A stretch of DNA of 64,000 bases from CBDCNP01 sp965222425 (lineage in GTDB: Bacteria > Acidobacteriota > Vicinamibacteria > Marinacidobacterales > DATDRI01). The notes below the pieces were generated by a model. The model worked only from the letters and a program-made list of their open reading frames with translations, searched no databases and was not told the DNA's origin. Location: NCBI GenBank assembly GCA_965222425.1, contig CBDCTW010000018.1, positions 434,001 to 498,000 of the forward strand, read 5' to 3'. Positions 1-8,565 of the stretch are shown here, piece by piece. The translations under genes were made by a program, and so were the position numbers. Position 1 is the first letter of the stretch, and each line of letters starts with the position of its first letter.

Positions 1-257
1 AACGCTTCGCCAGCTCCGATCGTCGTCTCAACGCTGCGATGTCGCCTCCGGAAGTGATGCAATTCTGCGAGTTGAGCCGCGCCGGAAAGGAATCTGTACG
101 CCAAGCTGTGGACAGCTTTGGCCTTTCGGCGCGCGCGTTCGACCGGATACTCAAGGTGGCGCGAACGATGGCCGATTTGGAAGGGGGTGGAAGCATCAAG
201 GAAGCGCATCTTCATGAGGCCATCCAGTACCGGATCCTAGAGAGTCAGCAGCCCTAG
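1..257 (+). CDS. comM: ComM/YifB-family Mg-chelatase-like ATPase, C-terminal fragment
   Basis: The gene enters from outside the window and is open in frame from base 3, so only about 85 C-terminal residues are present. The segment RFASSDRRLNAAMSPPEV is the usual lead-in to the C-terminal Mg_chelatase_C domain. The end (FDRILKVARTMADL, then EAIQYR) is the hallmark terminus of the ComM/YifB family. These AAA+ proteins act as branch-migration helicases in natural transformation. Ends 27 bp before the DUF309 gene. The ATPase core lies outside the window. Confidence 0.85.
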   Translation, partial: RFASSDRRLNAAMSPPEVMQFCELSRAGKESVRQAVDSFGLSARAFDRILKVARTMADLEGGGSIKEAHLHEAIQYRILESQQP

Positions 258-284
258 TGTCTAGGTGAGTGGTAGCATCTGCTG

Positions 285-650
285 ATGCCCGACGAAAATG
301 TCCTCGCCAAGGCGGCAGATCTCTTTAATCGAAAGCTGTATTTCGAATGTCATGACCTCCTCGAGGATGCTTGGACGGGTGCCCGCGGACGGGAACGCGA
401 TTTCCTCCAAGCCTTGATACACATCGCAGTCGGCATGTACCACGTTGCGGCGGAAAACCAGAAAGGAGCAGTGAGCCAGCTCGATCAAGGAGTACGCGCA
501 CTACAGCCGTTTCGCCCGGACCGGGAAGGACTCGATGTGGGGAGCCTCATCGTCGGCGCCGAGCGATGCCTCGAGAAGCTCGAGAACGATGCCTCTCCGA
601 CTTGGACCGCGAAGGACATTCCTAAGATGAACTACCGCCGATTGGTGTAG
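285..650 (+). CDS. DUF309 domain protein
   Basis: A 121-residue all-helical protein. Residues about 10-75 carry the DUF309 signature: FNRKLYFECHDLLEDAW with the conserved His-Asp/Glu pair, then RDFLQALIHIAVGMYH. The family is widespread but its biochemical role is unknown. A metal or ligand site formed by the H..E and H residues has been suggested for related proteins, but nothing here decides it. It lies between comM and a membrane phosphodiesterase-like gene on the same strand. Full length for the family. Confidence 0.75.
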   Translation: MPDENVLAKAADLFNRKLYFECHDLLEDAWTGARGRERDFLQALIHIAVGMYHVAAENQKGAVSQLDQGVRALQPFRPDREGLDVGSLIVGAERCLEKLENDASPTWTAKDIPKMNYRRLV

Positions 651-687
651 GATCGATATTCTGACTGGCTCGACGCCAAACTATAGA

Positions 688-2127
688 GTGTCCGAGAATA
701 AAGAGACAATGAAGAAGGCGTATGTCGTGGCACTGGTCCTCCTGTCTGGCCTGTTCCTATATCTCGACGTCGCCGTTCAACGAGCGGATCGAATCGCCGA
801 TCGAACCGATCGCCCGGCGGGGACGGCTTATAGGGTCACGATCCTCGGCTTCGATGGAACGGATCCCGAGTTTCTCCACTCATTGATGTCGCAGGGCAAG
901 CTCCCTAACTTCGAGCGGCTCAACCGCGAAGGAGCCTACGGACCCTGCCGCACGTTCAAGCCCACGAAGTCGAATGTAATTTGGACTTCCATCGCGACCG
1001 GCAAGCGAATGGAAAAGCACGGCATCATCGACTGGATGGTGCTCTCCGATGATGGCCAGGAAAGGCTTCGCCAGGAAAGGCTTCTGACAACGGGGAACCA
1101 GAGGCGCACCGAGGCGCTATGGAATATCGCGACCGCAGCCGGCAAGAGCGTGCAACTGATCAACTGGTGGGCGACCTGGCCTGCGGAACACGTGAACGGT
1201 GAGATGGTCTCGAATTATTTCACGAAGGCACGCAAGACTCGCGTCGATGAATCGACGTATCCGGCGACTCTCTACGACGAGCTGGAACCGCTCGTCGCCT
1301 TCGGAGACGACCGCGTTCACGAGGAGATGCGGGCGGCGGGAATCCCGGTTTATTCGGACGAGCTCGCGGAGAGTGCCTTTCGTCCTTCCGAGAATTTCAG
1401 GGGGCGATTTCAGGCTTCGGTCGGGCTCTTCGCCGAGGATATGCTCGTCGAGAAAGTTGTCAACCACCTCATGGAGACCCGCGGACAAAGGGATCTCTTT
1501 GGTGTGATCTTCCGGAATGCGGATATTTTTTCACACTTCCTGTGGCGTTTCATCGATGTCCGCCTAGCCAAGCAGGTGTACAAGCACTTCAACGAGGATA
1601 AGTTGCCGCTCACTTCAGAGATCGAGCAGGCGATGAACGAAGCCTACGCCGCTGTCTTGGAGGCGGTTTACATCCATGAAGACCGCCGGCTGGGGCGGCT
1701 GATGGCCATGGCGGGGCCGGACACCGTGGTGATCGTGGTCTCCGATCATGGGTTTCAGTTCCGGAACTATGGTTTTTATCACTACGCTCTAGGTCCGCCG
1801 GGAGCGAGGGCCCCAGGAAGTGTAGAGACTTTGGCGCCCCATGGGGTAATTTTCCTATGGGGTCCGCCGATACGCGGCGGCACCAAGCTCACCGACGCGA
1901 CGGTGTTCGATATTTCGCCAACCGCCCTGTATCTCCTGGGACTGCCGGTCGGGGAGGACATGGACGGTAGGGTCCTGGTAGAAGCCCTTTCCCCTGAGCT
2001 GCTTGCGGAAAGACCCGTGGAGTGGACTCCTACTCACGACACCGGCGCGCGCGGAGGAAAGCCTCGCCGAAGCCCCGTCGACGAGGACATTTTGAAAGAA
2101 CTTCAAACCCTCGGGTACGTGTCTTGA
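688..2127 (+). CDS. membrane-anchored alkaline phosphatase/phosphodiesterase superfamily protein
   Basis: 479 residues from a GTG start; an in-frame ATG at 709 is an equally possible start. An N-terminal membrane anchor (about residues 9-26) precedes a type I phosphodiesterase/nucleotide pyrophosphatase-like domain. Visible motifs are GFDGTDP (metal-binding Asp), a PTKSNVIWTSIATGK segment around the expected Thr/Ser nucleophile, VVSDHGF (metal-binding Asp-His) and APHGVIFLWGP. Substrate is unknown; candidates are phosphodiesters, phosphonates or sugar-lipid head groups on the outer face of the membrane. The protein ends LQTLGYVS, a short C-terminal motif also found in the sulfatase at 13853-15301. 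Confidence 0.8.
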   Translation: MSENKETMKKAYVVALVLLSGLFLYLDVAVQRADRIADRTDRPAGTAYRVTILGFDGTDPEFLHSLMSQGKLPNFERLNREGAYGPCRTFKPTKSNVIWTSIATGKRMEKHGIIDWMVLSDDGQERLRQERLLTTGNQRRTEALWNIATAAGKSVQLINWWATWPAEHVNGEMVSNYFTKARKTRVDESTYPATLYDELEPLVAFGDDRVHEEMRAAGIPVYSDELAESAFRPSENFRGRFQASVGLFAEDMLVEKVVNHLMETRGQRDLFGVIFRNADIFSHFLWRFIDVRLAKQVYKHFNEDKLPLTSEIEQAMNEAYAAVLEAVYIHEDRRLGRLMAMAGPDTVVIVVSDHGFQFRNYGFYHYALGPPGARAPGSVETLAPHGVIFLWGPPIRGGTKLTDATVFDISPTALYLLGLPVGEDMDGRVLVEALSPELLAERPVEWTPTHDTGARGGKPRRSPVDEDILKELQTLGYVS

Positions 2128-2203
2128 GAGGGCACGCGCTTTGCGGGGATCTAAGGAAGACCCTGGTCGGAACCTCTGAGAACGTATGGCTCTCCTTTTT
2201 GGC

Positions 2204-2230
2204 TTGACAGCTGTCTGGCGGCTGTAGTAC
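2204..2230 (+). promoter_or_regulatory. candidate sigma-70 promoter for the M23 peptidase gene
   Basis: TTGACA at 2204-2209 is a perfect -35 box. TAGTAC at 2225-2230 is a weak -10 with a short 15-bp spacer. It lies between the phosphodiesterase stop and the M23 start at 2302. The -35 box is strong and the -10 box is doubtful. Confidence 0.35.
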
Positions 2231-2301
2231 AAAAAAGGGCGTTTTTGTGTGTTTTGGATCGCTTGTTCTCTCATTGGAGCCAACTGCGAGAGGTCGGTGG
2301 T

Positions 2302-3240
2302 ATGGCTAAACGGTTTTATACGTTTATTTTAGTGCCTCATGCGGAAGCGAAATTCCGCAAGATTCACCTGTCTAAACGCGCCGCCATTCTTTTAGGTTCC
2401 TTCCTCGGTCTGATGGTCATCGTCGCTGGAGCGTTGACGTTCCACTACGTGGAGTTCTACGGGGACATGCGAGAGCTCCGGCGATTGAGAATGATCAATG
2501 TGGAGCTCCGACGACAAAAGCTGGACTACGAGGTCTCGGTCGAACATCTGAACAATCGAGTCACTTCACTCCAGGATTTTGTCAAGAAGCTTTCGGTCAT
2601 GGCCGGGCTCGGGACCGAGCTACCGGCCGAATCGGGTGCCGGGATGGGCGGATTTCGCGACGAGGACGGCGCGCCAGCGAGCGCCTACGAGCAGGTCAAG
2701 GGCAGTCTTAATCAAATGGCCAGCGACCTGATCGCTCTCGAAGAAAAAGGCCACGTCTTGGAAAGATTCTATGAGGAGCATTCCCTCATGCTTGCCTCCA
2801 CGCCTTCGATATGGCCGGTACGTGGTTATTTGTCTTCGTCGTACGGTCGCCGCCGCGATCCGTTCACGGGTGAGCGCGAGTTTCATCATGGAATCGATGT
2901 CTCGACGCCCATTGGACGGTCGGTAGTGGCCCCCGCAGACGGTGTCGTGATGTATGCGGGGAAGCGTGGAAGCTACGGTAACGTCATCGTCATCGACCAC
3001 AAGTTCGGGATGATGACCCGTTATGCGCATCTTTCTCGCTTCACCGTGCGCCCTGGCAAGAGAGTGAAGCGGGGGGATGTCGTCGGTTACGTTGGCAGCA
3101 CCGGAAGGAGCAACGGGCCGCACCTCCACTACGAGGTTTGGGTGTCCGATCGACCGACCCACCCGCTCAACTACATTCTCGAGTACAACAAGACCTTCTC
3201 TGTTTCAGGCTCCCGGACCACATCGGCCGGGGGACCATAA
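2302..3240 (+). CDS. M23/LytM-family peptidoglycan endopeptidase with membrane anchor and coiled coil
   Basis: 312 residues from the ATG at 2302, preceded by GAGAGG. A longer in-frame start at 2245 is unlikely because it would precede the cytoplasmic MAKRFYTFILVP leader. Order: one transmembrane helix (about 27-47), a helical/coiled-coil linker (about 52-160), then a C-terminal M23 domain (about 170-290). The Zn ligands HHGID and HLHYE and the GNVIVIDH core are intact, so it should be catalytically active or at least fold like LytM. The layout matches envelope M23 proteins of the MepM/EnvC type that trim or regulate peptidoglycan. Monocistronic by context. Confidence 0.88.
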   Translation: MAKRFYTFILVPHAEAKFRKIHLSKRAAILLGSFLGLMVIVAGALTFHYVEFYGDMRELRRLRMINVELRRQKLDYEVSVEHLNNRVTSLQDFVKKLSVMAGLGTELPAESGAGMGGFRDEDGAPASAYEQVKGSLNQMASDLIALEEKGHVLERFYEEHSLMLASTPSIWPVRGYLSSSYGRRRDPFTGEREFHHGIDVSTPIGRSVVAPADGVVMYAGKRGSYGNVIVIDHKFGMMTRYAHLSRFTVRPGKRVKRGDVVGYVGSTGRSNGPHLHYEVWVSDRPTHPLNYILEYNKTFSVSGSRTTSAGGP

Positions 3241-3316
3241 GCTAGAGCTGATCCAAAAAGCTGCCTTCGTCTTATCTTAAGTTGCTTCGGCGTTCACTGC
3301 ACCCAGGAGATGCTTC

Positions 3317-4105
3317 GTGAAGCTTCCTGTCGTTCCCACGATTCTTGGGCTCGTTACCATCTATGCCTTGGCAGCCGTGGGATGCGGCTCTAGTGGCGCG
3401 CCCTCATCCCCGTCGGAGGTGGATCCCAACACGCTCAGTTCCGGCTCGCTCGGTCAAATCTCCGCTATTCCAGCGCGGCCATCGCAGCCATCGCAGGAAG
3501 ACGCGAGGACGACCATCCTGTGTTTCGGCGATAGTCTGACGTTCGGCACCACGAGCCGGGCGGCGCCCGGATTTGCGACCCTATCGCCGATTGAAGGCTA
3601 CGTCCCCAAGCTGCGGCGCCTCTTGGAAGACGAGCTGGATGAGAAACTGAACATGGTCAATGCCAGCCGTGGGGGAGGAGACACCAACGAGGGGCTCGCG
3701 CGACTTCCCAACGATCTCCGCATTCACAACCCCGACCTGGTCTTGCTATGGCTGGGCATCGTCGATGTCAACACGGACGAGAAGGCTCGGTTCACTCGGC
3801 TGCGCGAAAACCTCGTCGCCATGATGCGCAGGATTCAGCGCGAAGGAGTCGCGGTCGTGATTGGAACCTATCCTCCCCTGGATCCTGAAGGGTTCCGCGC
3901 CCTGGCCCCGGAGAACGTGGCACGCCTCAATACGATCATTCGTCAAGAAGCGCACGCGGCGCGGGTCCCAATCGCTGGACACGAGAATGCCTTCGGCAAC
4001 GACCCAGACGGGCTTCTGGGGAGCGACGGCCTTCACCCGAACGACAACGGCTACCGGCTCATCGCCGAGACCTGGTTCGAGGTCGTGAAAGACCTAGACT
4101 TCTGA
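3317..4105 (+). CDS. SGNH/GDSL-family esterase lipoprotein
   Basis: 262 residues. The N-terminus is a lipoprotein signal (hydrophobic stretch ending AAVGC, Cys at about residue 23), so it is probably anchored in an envelope membrane facing the periplasm. The SGNH blocks are FGDSLTFGT (nucleophile Ser), SRGGGDTNEG (oxyanion Gly), GIVDVN in place of the usual GxND, and DGLHPNDNGY (catalytic Asp-His). It resembles TesA-like lysophospholipase/acyl-ester hydrolases. The exact substrate cannot be read from the sequence. Ends 157 bp before secA. Confidence 0.85.
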   Translation: MKLPVVPTILGLVTIYALAAVGCGSSGAPSSPSEVDPNTLSSGSLGQISAIPARPSQPSQEDARTTILCFGDSLTFGTTSRAAPGFATLSPIEGYVPKLRRLLEDELDEKLNMVNASRGGGDTNEGLARLPNDLRIHNPDLVLLWLGIVDVNTDEKARFTRLRENLVAMMRRIQREGVAVVIGTYPPLDPEGFRALAPENVARLNTIIRQEAHAARVPIAGHENAFGNDPDGLLGSDGLHPNDNGYRLIAETWFEVVKDLDF

Positions 4106-4171
4106 TTCCCCCCCCGCAAGTCATCAGCAATCAGCAATCAGTACTGTCCTGACCACTGTTCACTAGGCCGC

Positions 4172-4189
4172 GCCGTCCGCCAAGACGGC
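4172..4189 (+). terminator. hairpin after GDSL lipoprotein gene
   Basis: GCCGTC, six-base loop, GACGGC: a perfect 6-bp GC-rich stem between the GDSL gene and the secA promoter. No poly-T tract follows, so intrinsic termination is uncertain. Confidence 0.35.
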
Positions 4190-4194
4190 CCATC

Positions 4195-4223
4195 TTGATT
4201 AGCCTAAGGCCATTTGCTAAACT
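4195..4223 (+). promoter_or_regulatory. candidate sigma-70 promoter of secA
   Basis: TTGATT (4195-4200), 17-bp spacer, TAAACT (4218-4223). An AGGAGG ribosome-binding site follows at about 4245-4250, somewhat far (about 12 nt) from the ATG at 4263. Confidence 0.5.
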
Positions 4224-4262
4224 GGCTGTTTACCAATCGGAGCAGGAGGCTAATTACTTCTG

Positions 4263-7001
4263 ATGTTTAACCGCATTTTCGCTAAGGTAATCGGGAGCAA
4301 GAACGAGCGCGAGCTCAAGCGGGTCCGACCTCAGGTCGCTGCCATCAACGAGCTCGAAGCGCAGATCCAAGCTCTCTCCGATTCGGACTTGGCGGCGAAG
4401 ACCCCCCTGTTTCGCGAGAGGCTGAGTCGCGGCGAATCTCTCGACGATCTCTTACCCGAGGCCTTCGCGGTATGTCGGGAAGCCGGCCGACGCGTGCTCC
4501 ACATGCGTCACTTCGACGTGCAGCTCATCGGTGGGATGGTGCTTCATCAGGGGAACATAGCCGAGATGAAGACCGGCGAGGGTAAGACCCTTGTTGCTAC
4601 ACTCCCGATCTACCTCAACTCCCTCATCGGCAAGGGCGCTCACGTCGTAACGGTGAACGACTACCTCGCTCGTCGGGACGCCGAGTGGATGGGCAAGCTC
4701 TACCGGTTTCTCGGCCTTTCGGTGGCCACCATCCAGCACGACATTAACGATGCCGATCGGCAGCGCGCCTATAGGGCGGATGTGACCTACGGTACCAACA
4801 ACGAGTTCGGGTTCGACTACCTACGCGACAACATGAAGTTCGACCCCTCGCTCTTCGTGCATCAAATCTTTCCTCGCACCACGAAGGACAGAGACGGCAA
4901 AGAGGTCGAAAAGCTTTTCAAGTACGCCATCGTGGACGAGGTCGATTCGATTCTCATCGACGAGGCACGTACCCCGCTCATCATCAGCGGACCGGCCGAA
5001 GAATCCACCGACCTCTACTACCAGATCGATCGCATCGTTCCCAAGCTTCGAAGGGACTACGATTTCACTGTCGACGAGAAGTCTCGTACCGTGACCTTGA
5101 CCGAAGACGGCGTCCCTCACTGCGAGTCGTTGCTGGGAGTGGAGAACCTGTACGATCCGTCTCAGATGCACATCCTCCATCACGTTTACCAAGCCCTCCG
5201 TGCGCACTCGTTGTACAAACGGGACGCCGACTACATGGTGAAAGATGGGCAGGTCGTCATCGTCGACGAGTTTACGGGTAGATTGATGCCGGGGCGACGA
5301 TGGTCCGACGGGCTCCATCAGGCGATCGAAGCGAAAGAGCACGTCAAGATCGAAAGAGAGAACCAGACGCTCGCCACAATCACCTTCCAAAACTACTTCC
5401 GGATGTACGAGAAGTTGGCGGGCATGACGGGAACAGCAGAAACCGAGGCTGCCGAGTTCGAGAAGATTTACGACTTGGAAGTCGTCGTGGCGCCGACGAA
5501 CCGAGATCTGATTCGTGCGGAATACCCCGATCTCGTCTACCGCACGGAACGGGAGAAGCTCAACGCTGTGGTCGACGAGATCAAGGAGCTCAGCGGGGCG
5601 GGCCGACCCATTCTGGTAGGTACCACCTCCATCGGCAAGAGCGAGAAGCTTTCCCAACTCCTCAAGCGCTCCGGCGTGAAGCATGTCGTGCTGAACGCGA
5701 AGTACCACGAAATGGAAGCCGAAATCGTGGCGCAAGCGGGCCGGATGGGCGCGGTGACCATCGCCACCAACATGGCGGGGCGTGGTACCGACATTCTCTT
5801 GGGCGGCAATCCGGAGTATATGGCGCGTACCGCACTCAAAGACAAAGGAGTGGACTACCGCGAGGTCGAAGAGAGAGTTTGGGAGGAAGAGTTCTCCAAG
5901 GCGAAAAAGCAAGTAGCGGAAGCGCACGAGAGGGTCGTAGAGGCCGGGGGGTTGCATATCTTGGCGACCGAGAGGCACGAGGCGCGCCGCATCGATAATC
6001 AGCTTCGCGGTCGCTCGGGACGGCAGGGCGACCCCGGTAGCTCAAGATTCTTTCTTTCTTTAGAAGACGACTTGATGCGGATCTTCGGAAGCGATCGCAT
6101 CAGCGGACTCATGCAGAGATTGGGCATGGAAGAGGGCGTGCCCATCGAGCACAACATGGTGACGCGGGCCATCGAGCGCGCTCAAAAACAAGTGGAAGGC
6201 CAGAACTTCTCCATCCGGAAGCACCTGCTCGAATATGACGACGTGATGAACAAGCAGCGGGTGGCTGTGTACCGACTGCGACGCGAGGTCCTGGAAGGGA
6301 AGGACGAGCGAGAGTACGTATTGGAGCTTGCCGACACGCTGCTCGACTTCAACGTCGACCGCTTTTTGCCGGAGGAGGCAGACCCCAGCGAGTGGGACCT
6401 GGATGGTTTCAAGAAAGACCTAGTGCGGCAGTACGGTTTGGAGAACGAGCAGTTGCAGGGCCTGGATTGGGACGGGCTCAATCGGGACGAGATTCGGGAA
6501 GCCCTTCGCACTAGGTTAAAGGAAAAGTACGAAGACAAGGAAACCCTCATCGGCCCCGACCTGATGCGTACTCACGAGCGCATCGTGATGCTCCAGATCG
6601 TGGACTCGCAGTGGAAGGACCACCTCTACGCGATGGACCACCTGAAGGAAGGAATCGGGCTCAGGGGCTACGGACAGCGCGACCCGCTCATGGAGTACAA
6701 GAAGGAAAGCTTTCAGATGTTCGAGGCGATGTGGGATCGTATCGAAGAGGAAATCGTTCGTTACTTGTTCCTTCTGCAGCCAGTCTGTGAAGTTGCCAGC
6801 GAGCCGGCACCGAGGCACCGCCCCATGCGACTGCAGTTCAATGATCCCGGGGCGTCGCCATCCGCGTTTGCTAGACGCGAGTCTCAGGGCGGTGCGAACG
6901 CCGCCGTGAAGACCGTCAAAAGAGTAGCGGCCAAAGTGGGGAGGAACCAACTCTGTCCTTGTGGAAGCGGAAAGAAATTCAAAAAGTGCTGCGGCGCCTA
7001 G
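4263..7001 (+). CDS. secA: preprotein translocase ATPase SecA
   Basis: 912 residues, full length. SecA is the cytoplasmic motor that pushes unfolded preproteins through SecYEG. Visible landmarks: Walker A in MKTGEGKTLVATLP, the HVVTVNDYLARRDAEWM segment, DEVDSILIDEARTPLI (DEAD-like Walker B), AGMTGTAETEAAEF, NMAGRGTDILLGG, and ARRIDNQLRGRSGRQGDPG (motif VI). The C-terminus carries the zinc-binding SEC-C tail CPCGSGKKFKKCC, which in other bacteria contacts SecB or the ribosome. The stop codon lies inside the first arm of an inverted repeat. Confidence 0.98.
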   Translation: MFNRIFAKVIGSKNERELKRVRPQVAAINELEAQIQALSDSDLAAKTPLFRERLSRGESLDDLLPEAFAVCREAGRRVLHMRHFDVQLIGGMVLHQGNIAEMKTGEGKTLVATLPIYLNSLIGKGAHVVTVNDYLARRDAEWMGKLYRFLGLSVATIQHDINDADRQRAYRADVTYGTNNEFGFDYLRDNMKFDPSLFVHQIFPRTTKDRDGKEVEKLFKYAIVDEVDSILIDEARTPLIISGPAEESTDLYYQIDRIVPKLRRDYDFTVDEKSRTVTLTEDGVPHCESLLGVENLYDPSQMHILHHVYQALRAHSLYKRDADYMVKDGQVVIVDEFTGRLMPGRRWSDGLHQAIEAKEHVKIERENQTLATITFQNYFRMYEKLAGMTGTAETEAAEFEKIYDLEVVVAPTNRDLIRAEYPDLVYRTEREKLNAVVDEIKELSGAGRPILVGTTSIGKSEKLSQLLKRSGVKHVVLNAKYHEMEAEIVAQAGRMGAVTIATNMAGRGTDILLGGNPEYMARTALKDKGVDYREVEERVWEEEFSKAKKQVAEAHERVVEAGGLHILATERHEARRIDNQLRGRSGRQGDPGSSRFFLSLEDDLMRIFGSDRISGLMQRLGMEEGVPIEHNMVTRAIERAQKQVEGQNFSIRKHLLEYDDVMNKQRVAVYRLRREVLEGKDEREYVLELADTLLDFNVDRFLPEEADPSEWDLDGFKKDLVRQYGLENEQLQGLDWDGLNRDEIREALRTRLKEKYEDKETLIGPDLMRTHERIVMLQIVDSQWKDHLYAMDHLKEGIGLRGYGQRDPLMEYKKESFQMFEAMWDRIEEEIVRYLFLLQPVCEVASEPAPRHRPMRLQFNDPGASPSAFARRESQGGANAAVKTVKRVAAKVGRNQLCPCGSGKKFKKCCGA

Positions 7002-7058
7002 TGCCATTCCAACTTGTTCCAGCTAATGCGCTTGCTGATTTGGTTGGAACGGCACTAG
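6998..7058. terminator. long inverted repeat overlapping the secA stop codon
   Basis: Arms 6998-7013 and 7043-7058 are 16 bp long and complementary except for one A-C mismatch, with a 29-nt loop. The left arm begins on the secA stop codon (CTAG...). No T-run follows. It lies just before guaB and could act as a terminator, an mRNA-stabilising hairpin or a small palindromic repeat. Confidence 0.5.
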
Positions 7059-7089
7059 TCCGCGGCAGTTTTGGCAGGGAGTGTGAGCC

Positions 7090-8550
7090 TTGAACGACGA
7101 CAAGTTTCCCATCGCTCTCACCTTTGAAGATGTCCTCTTGGTCCCCCAGAAGTCCGACGTCCTGCCTTCCCAAGTTGATACCAAAACCAGTTTCAGCCGC
7201 CGCATTCAACTCAACATTCCCATCGTGAGCTCGGGAATGGATACCGTGACCGAGTCCCGCTTGGCCATCGCTATCGCGCAGCTCGGCGGATTGGGCATCA
7301 TCCACCGCAACAGTACTCCGGAGCGACAAGCGGTCGAGGTCGACAAGGTCAAGCGCTCGGAGAGCGGAATGATTGTCGACCCCGTCACCATGACCCCCGA
7401 TCGGTCCATCGCCGAAGCGCAAGCGGTCATGGCTAAGTATCGGTTCTCCGGAGTCCCGGTCGTGGTGGATGGAAAGCTGGTCGGTATTCTGACCAACCGC
7501 GACCTCAGGTTCGAGACTCGAATGGATCTTCCAATCTCCGACGTCATGACGAAGGAGAATTTGATCACCGTTCCGGTTGGAACCAGTCTTGCCGAAGCCA
7601 AGGAGATTCTGCACGAGCACAAAGTGGAAAAGCTGCTGGTGGTGGACGAAAAGTACAACCTGAAAGGGTTGATCACCGTCAAGGACATTCAAAAGGCGAT
7701 AAAGTACCCTCTCGCCTGTAAAGACGCGTTGGGCCGTCTCCGATGCGCAGCGGCAATCGGAGTGGGGGAGGAGGCCCTCGAGAGAGCCAAGGTACTGGTC
7801 GAGGCCCAGGTGGATGCTCTGGTCGTGGACACCGCACACGGTCACAGCATGAAAGTGTTGGAGACTGTCGAGAAGCTCAAAAGTAACCACGCCGACATCG
7901 ACGTGGTGGCGGGGAACGTCGGCACCGGGGAGGCGACCCGCGATTTGATTCAAGCGGGAGCGGACGCGGTGAAGGTCGGCATGGGGCCGGGCTCGATCTG
8001 TACGACACGTGTGATCTCGGGCGCCGGTGTCCCTCAGATCACCGCCGTGATCGATTGTGCCGGCATTGCGAGCCAGTTCAATGTGCCGCTGATCGCAGAC
8101 GGCGGAATCAAGTTCAGCGGGGACATCACCAAGGCCATTGCCGCGGGAGCCGATGTGGTCATGCTCGGTGGCCTCTTTGCCGGCACCGATGAGAGTCCCG
8201 GAGAGACGGTCCTCTACCAGGGGCGCACCTTCAAGACCTATAGGGGAATGGGGTCACTGGGAGCTATGAGCGATACCACTCGAGATCGCTATTTCCAGCA
8301 AGACGTGGATGCTTCGAAGTTGGTCCCCGAGGGGATCGAGGGACGAGTTCCATCCAAGGGGAGTCTAGCCGGCGTAGTGACCCAGCTGGTAGGGGGGCTG
8401 CAGTCGGGCATGGGCTATTGCGGCTGCCGGAACATCAAAGAGTTGCAAACGCGCGCCAAGTTCGTACGTGTGACTCAGGCAGGGCATCGGGAAGGCCATG
8501 TCCATGATGTCATCATCACCAAGGAAGCCCCCAACTACCAGCGCGACTAA
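7090..8550 (+). CDS. guaB: inosine-5'-monophosphate dehydrogenase
   Basis: 486 residues from a TTG start, with AGGGAG about 10 nt upstream. It oxidises IMP to XMP with NAD, the committed step to guanine nucleotides. Layout is classic: a TIM barrel interrupted by two CBS domains (about residues 93-205). The catalytic Cys is in GPGSICTTRVISGAG, followed by ADGGIKFSGDI, the phosphate-binding loop, and the flap region MGSLGAMSD...RYFQ. The final segment GYCGCRNI is also typical. The spacing to secA and the intervening palindrome suggest separate transcription. Confidence 0.98.
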   Translation: MNDDKFPIALTFEDVLLVPQKSDVLPSQVDTKTSFSRRIQLNIPIVSSGMDTVTESRLAIAIAQLGGLGIIHRNSTPERQAVEVDKVKRSESGMIVDPVTMTPDRSIAEAQAVMAKYRFSGVPVVVDGKLVGILTNRDLRFETRMDLPISDVMTKENLITVPVGTSLAEAKEILHEHKVEKLLVVDEKYNLKGLITVKDIQKAIKYPLACKDALGRLRCAAAIGVGEEALERAKVLVEAQVDALVVDTAHGHSMKVLETVEKLKSNHADIDVVAGNVGTGEATRDLIQAGADAVKVGMGPGSICTTRVISGAGVPQITAVIDCAGIASQFNVPLIADGGIKFSGDITKAIAAGADVVMLGGLFAGTDESPGETVLYQGRTFKTYRGMGSLGAMSDTTRDRYFQQDVDASKLVPEGIEGRVPSKGSLAGVVTQLVGGLQSGMGYCGCRNIKELQTRAKFVRVTQAGHREGHVHDVIITKEAPNYQRD

Positions 8551-8565
8551 GAAACGAACCTCACG

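Noticed and set aside
2245..2301. Extended start of the M23 peptidase at 2245
   Set aside because: The added residues are not family-like, and the ATG at 2302 has GAGAGG upstream and gives the expected short cytoplasmic tail before the membrane helix.
4821..5978. 385-codon minus-strand frame inside secA
   Set aside because: A shadow frame of a highly conserved gene; its product is rich in His, Arg and Val of the kind produced by antisense reading and has no domain.
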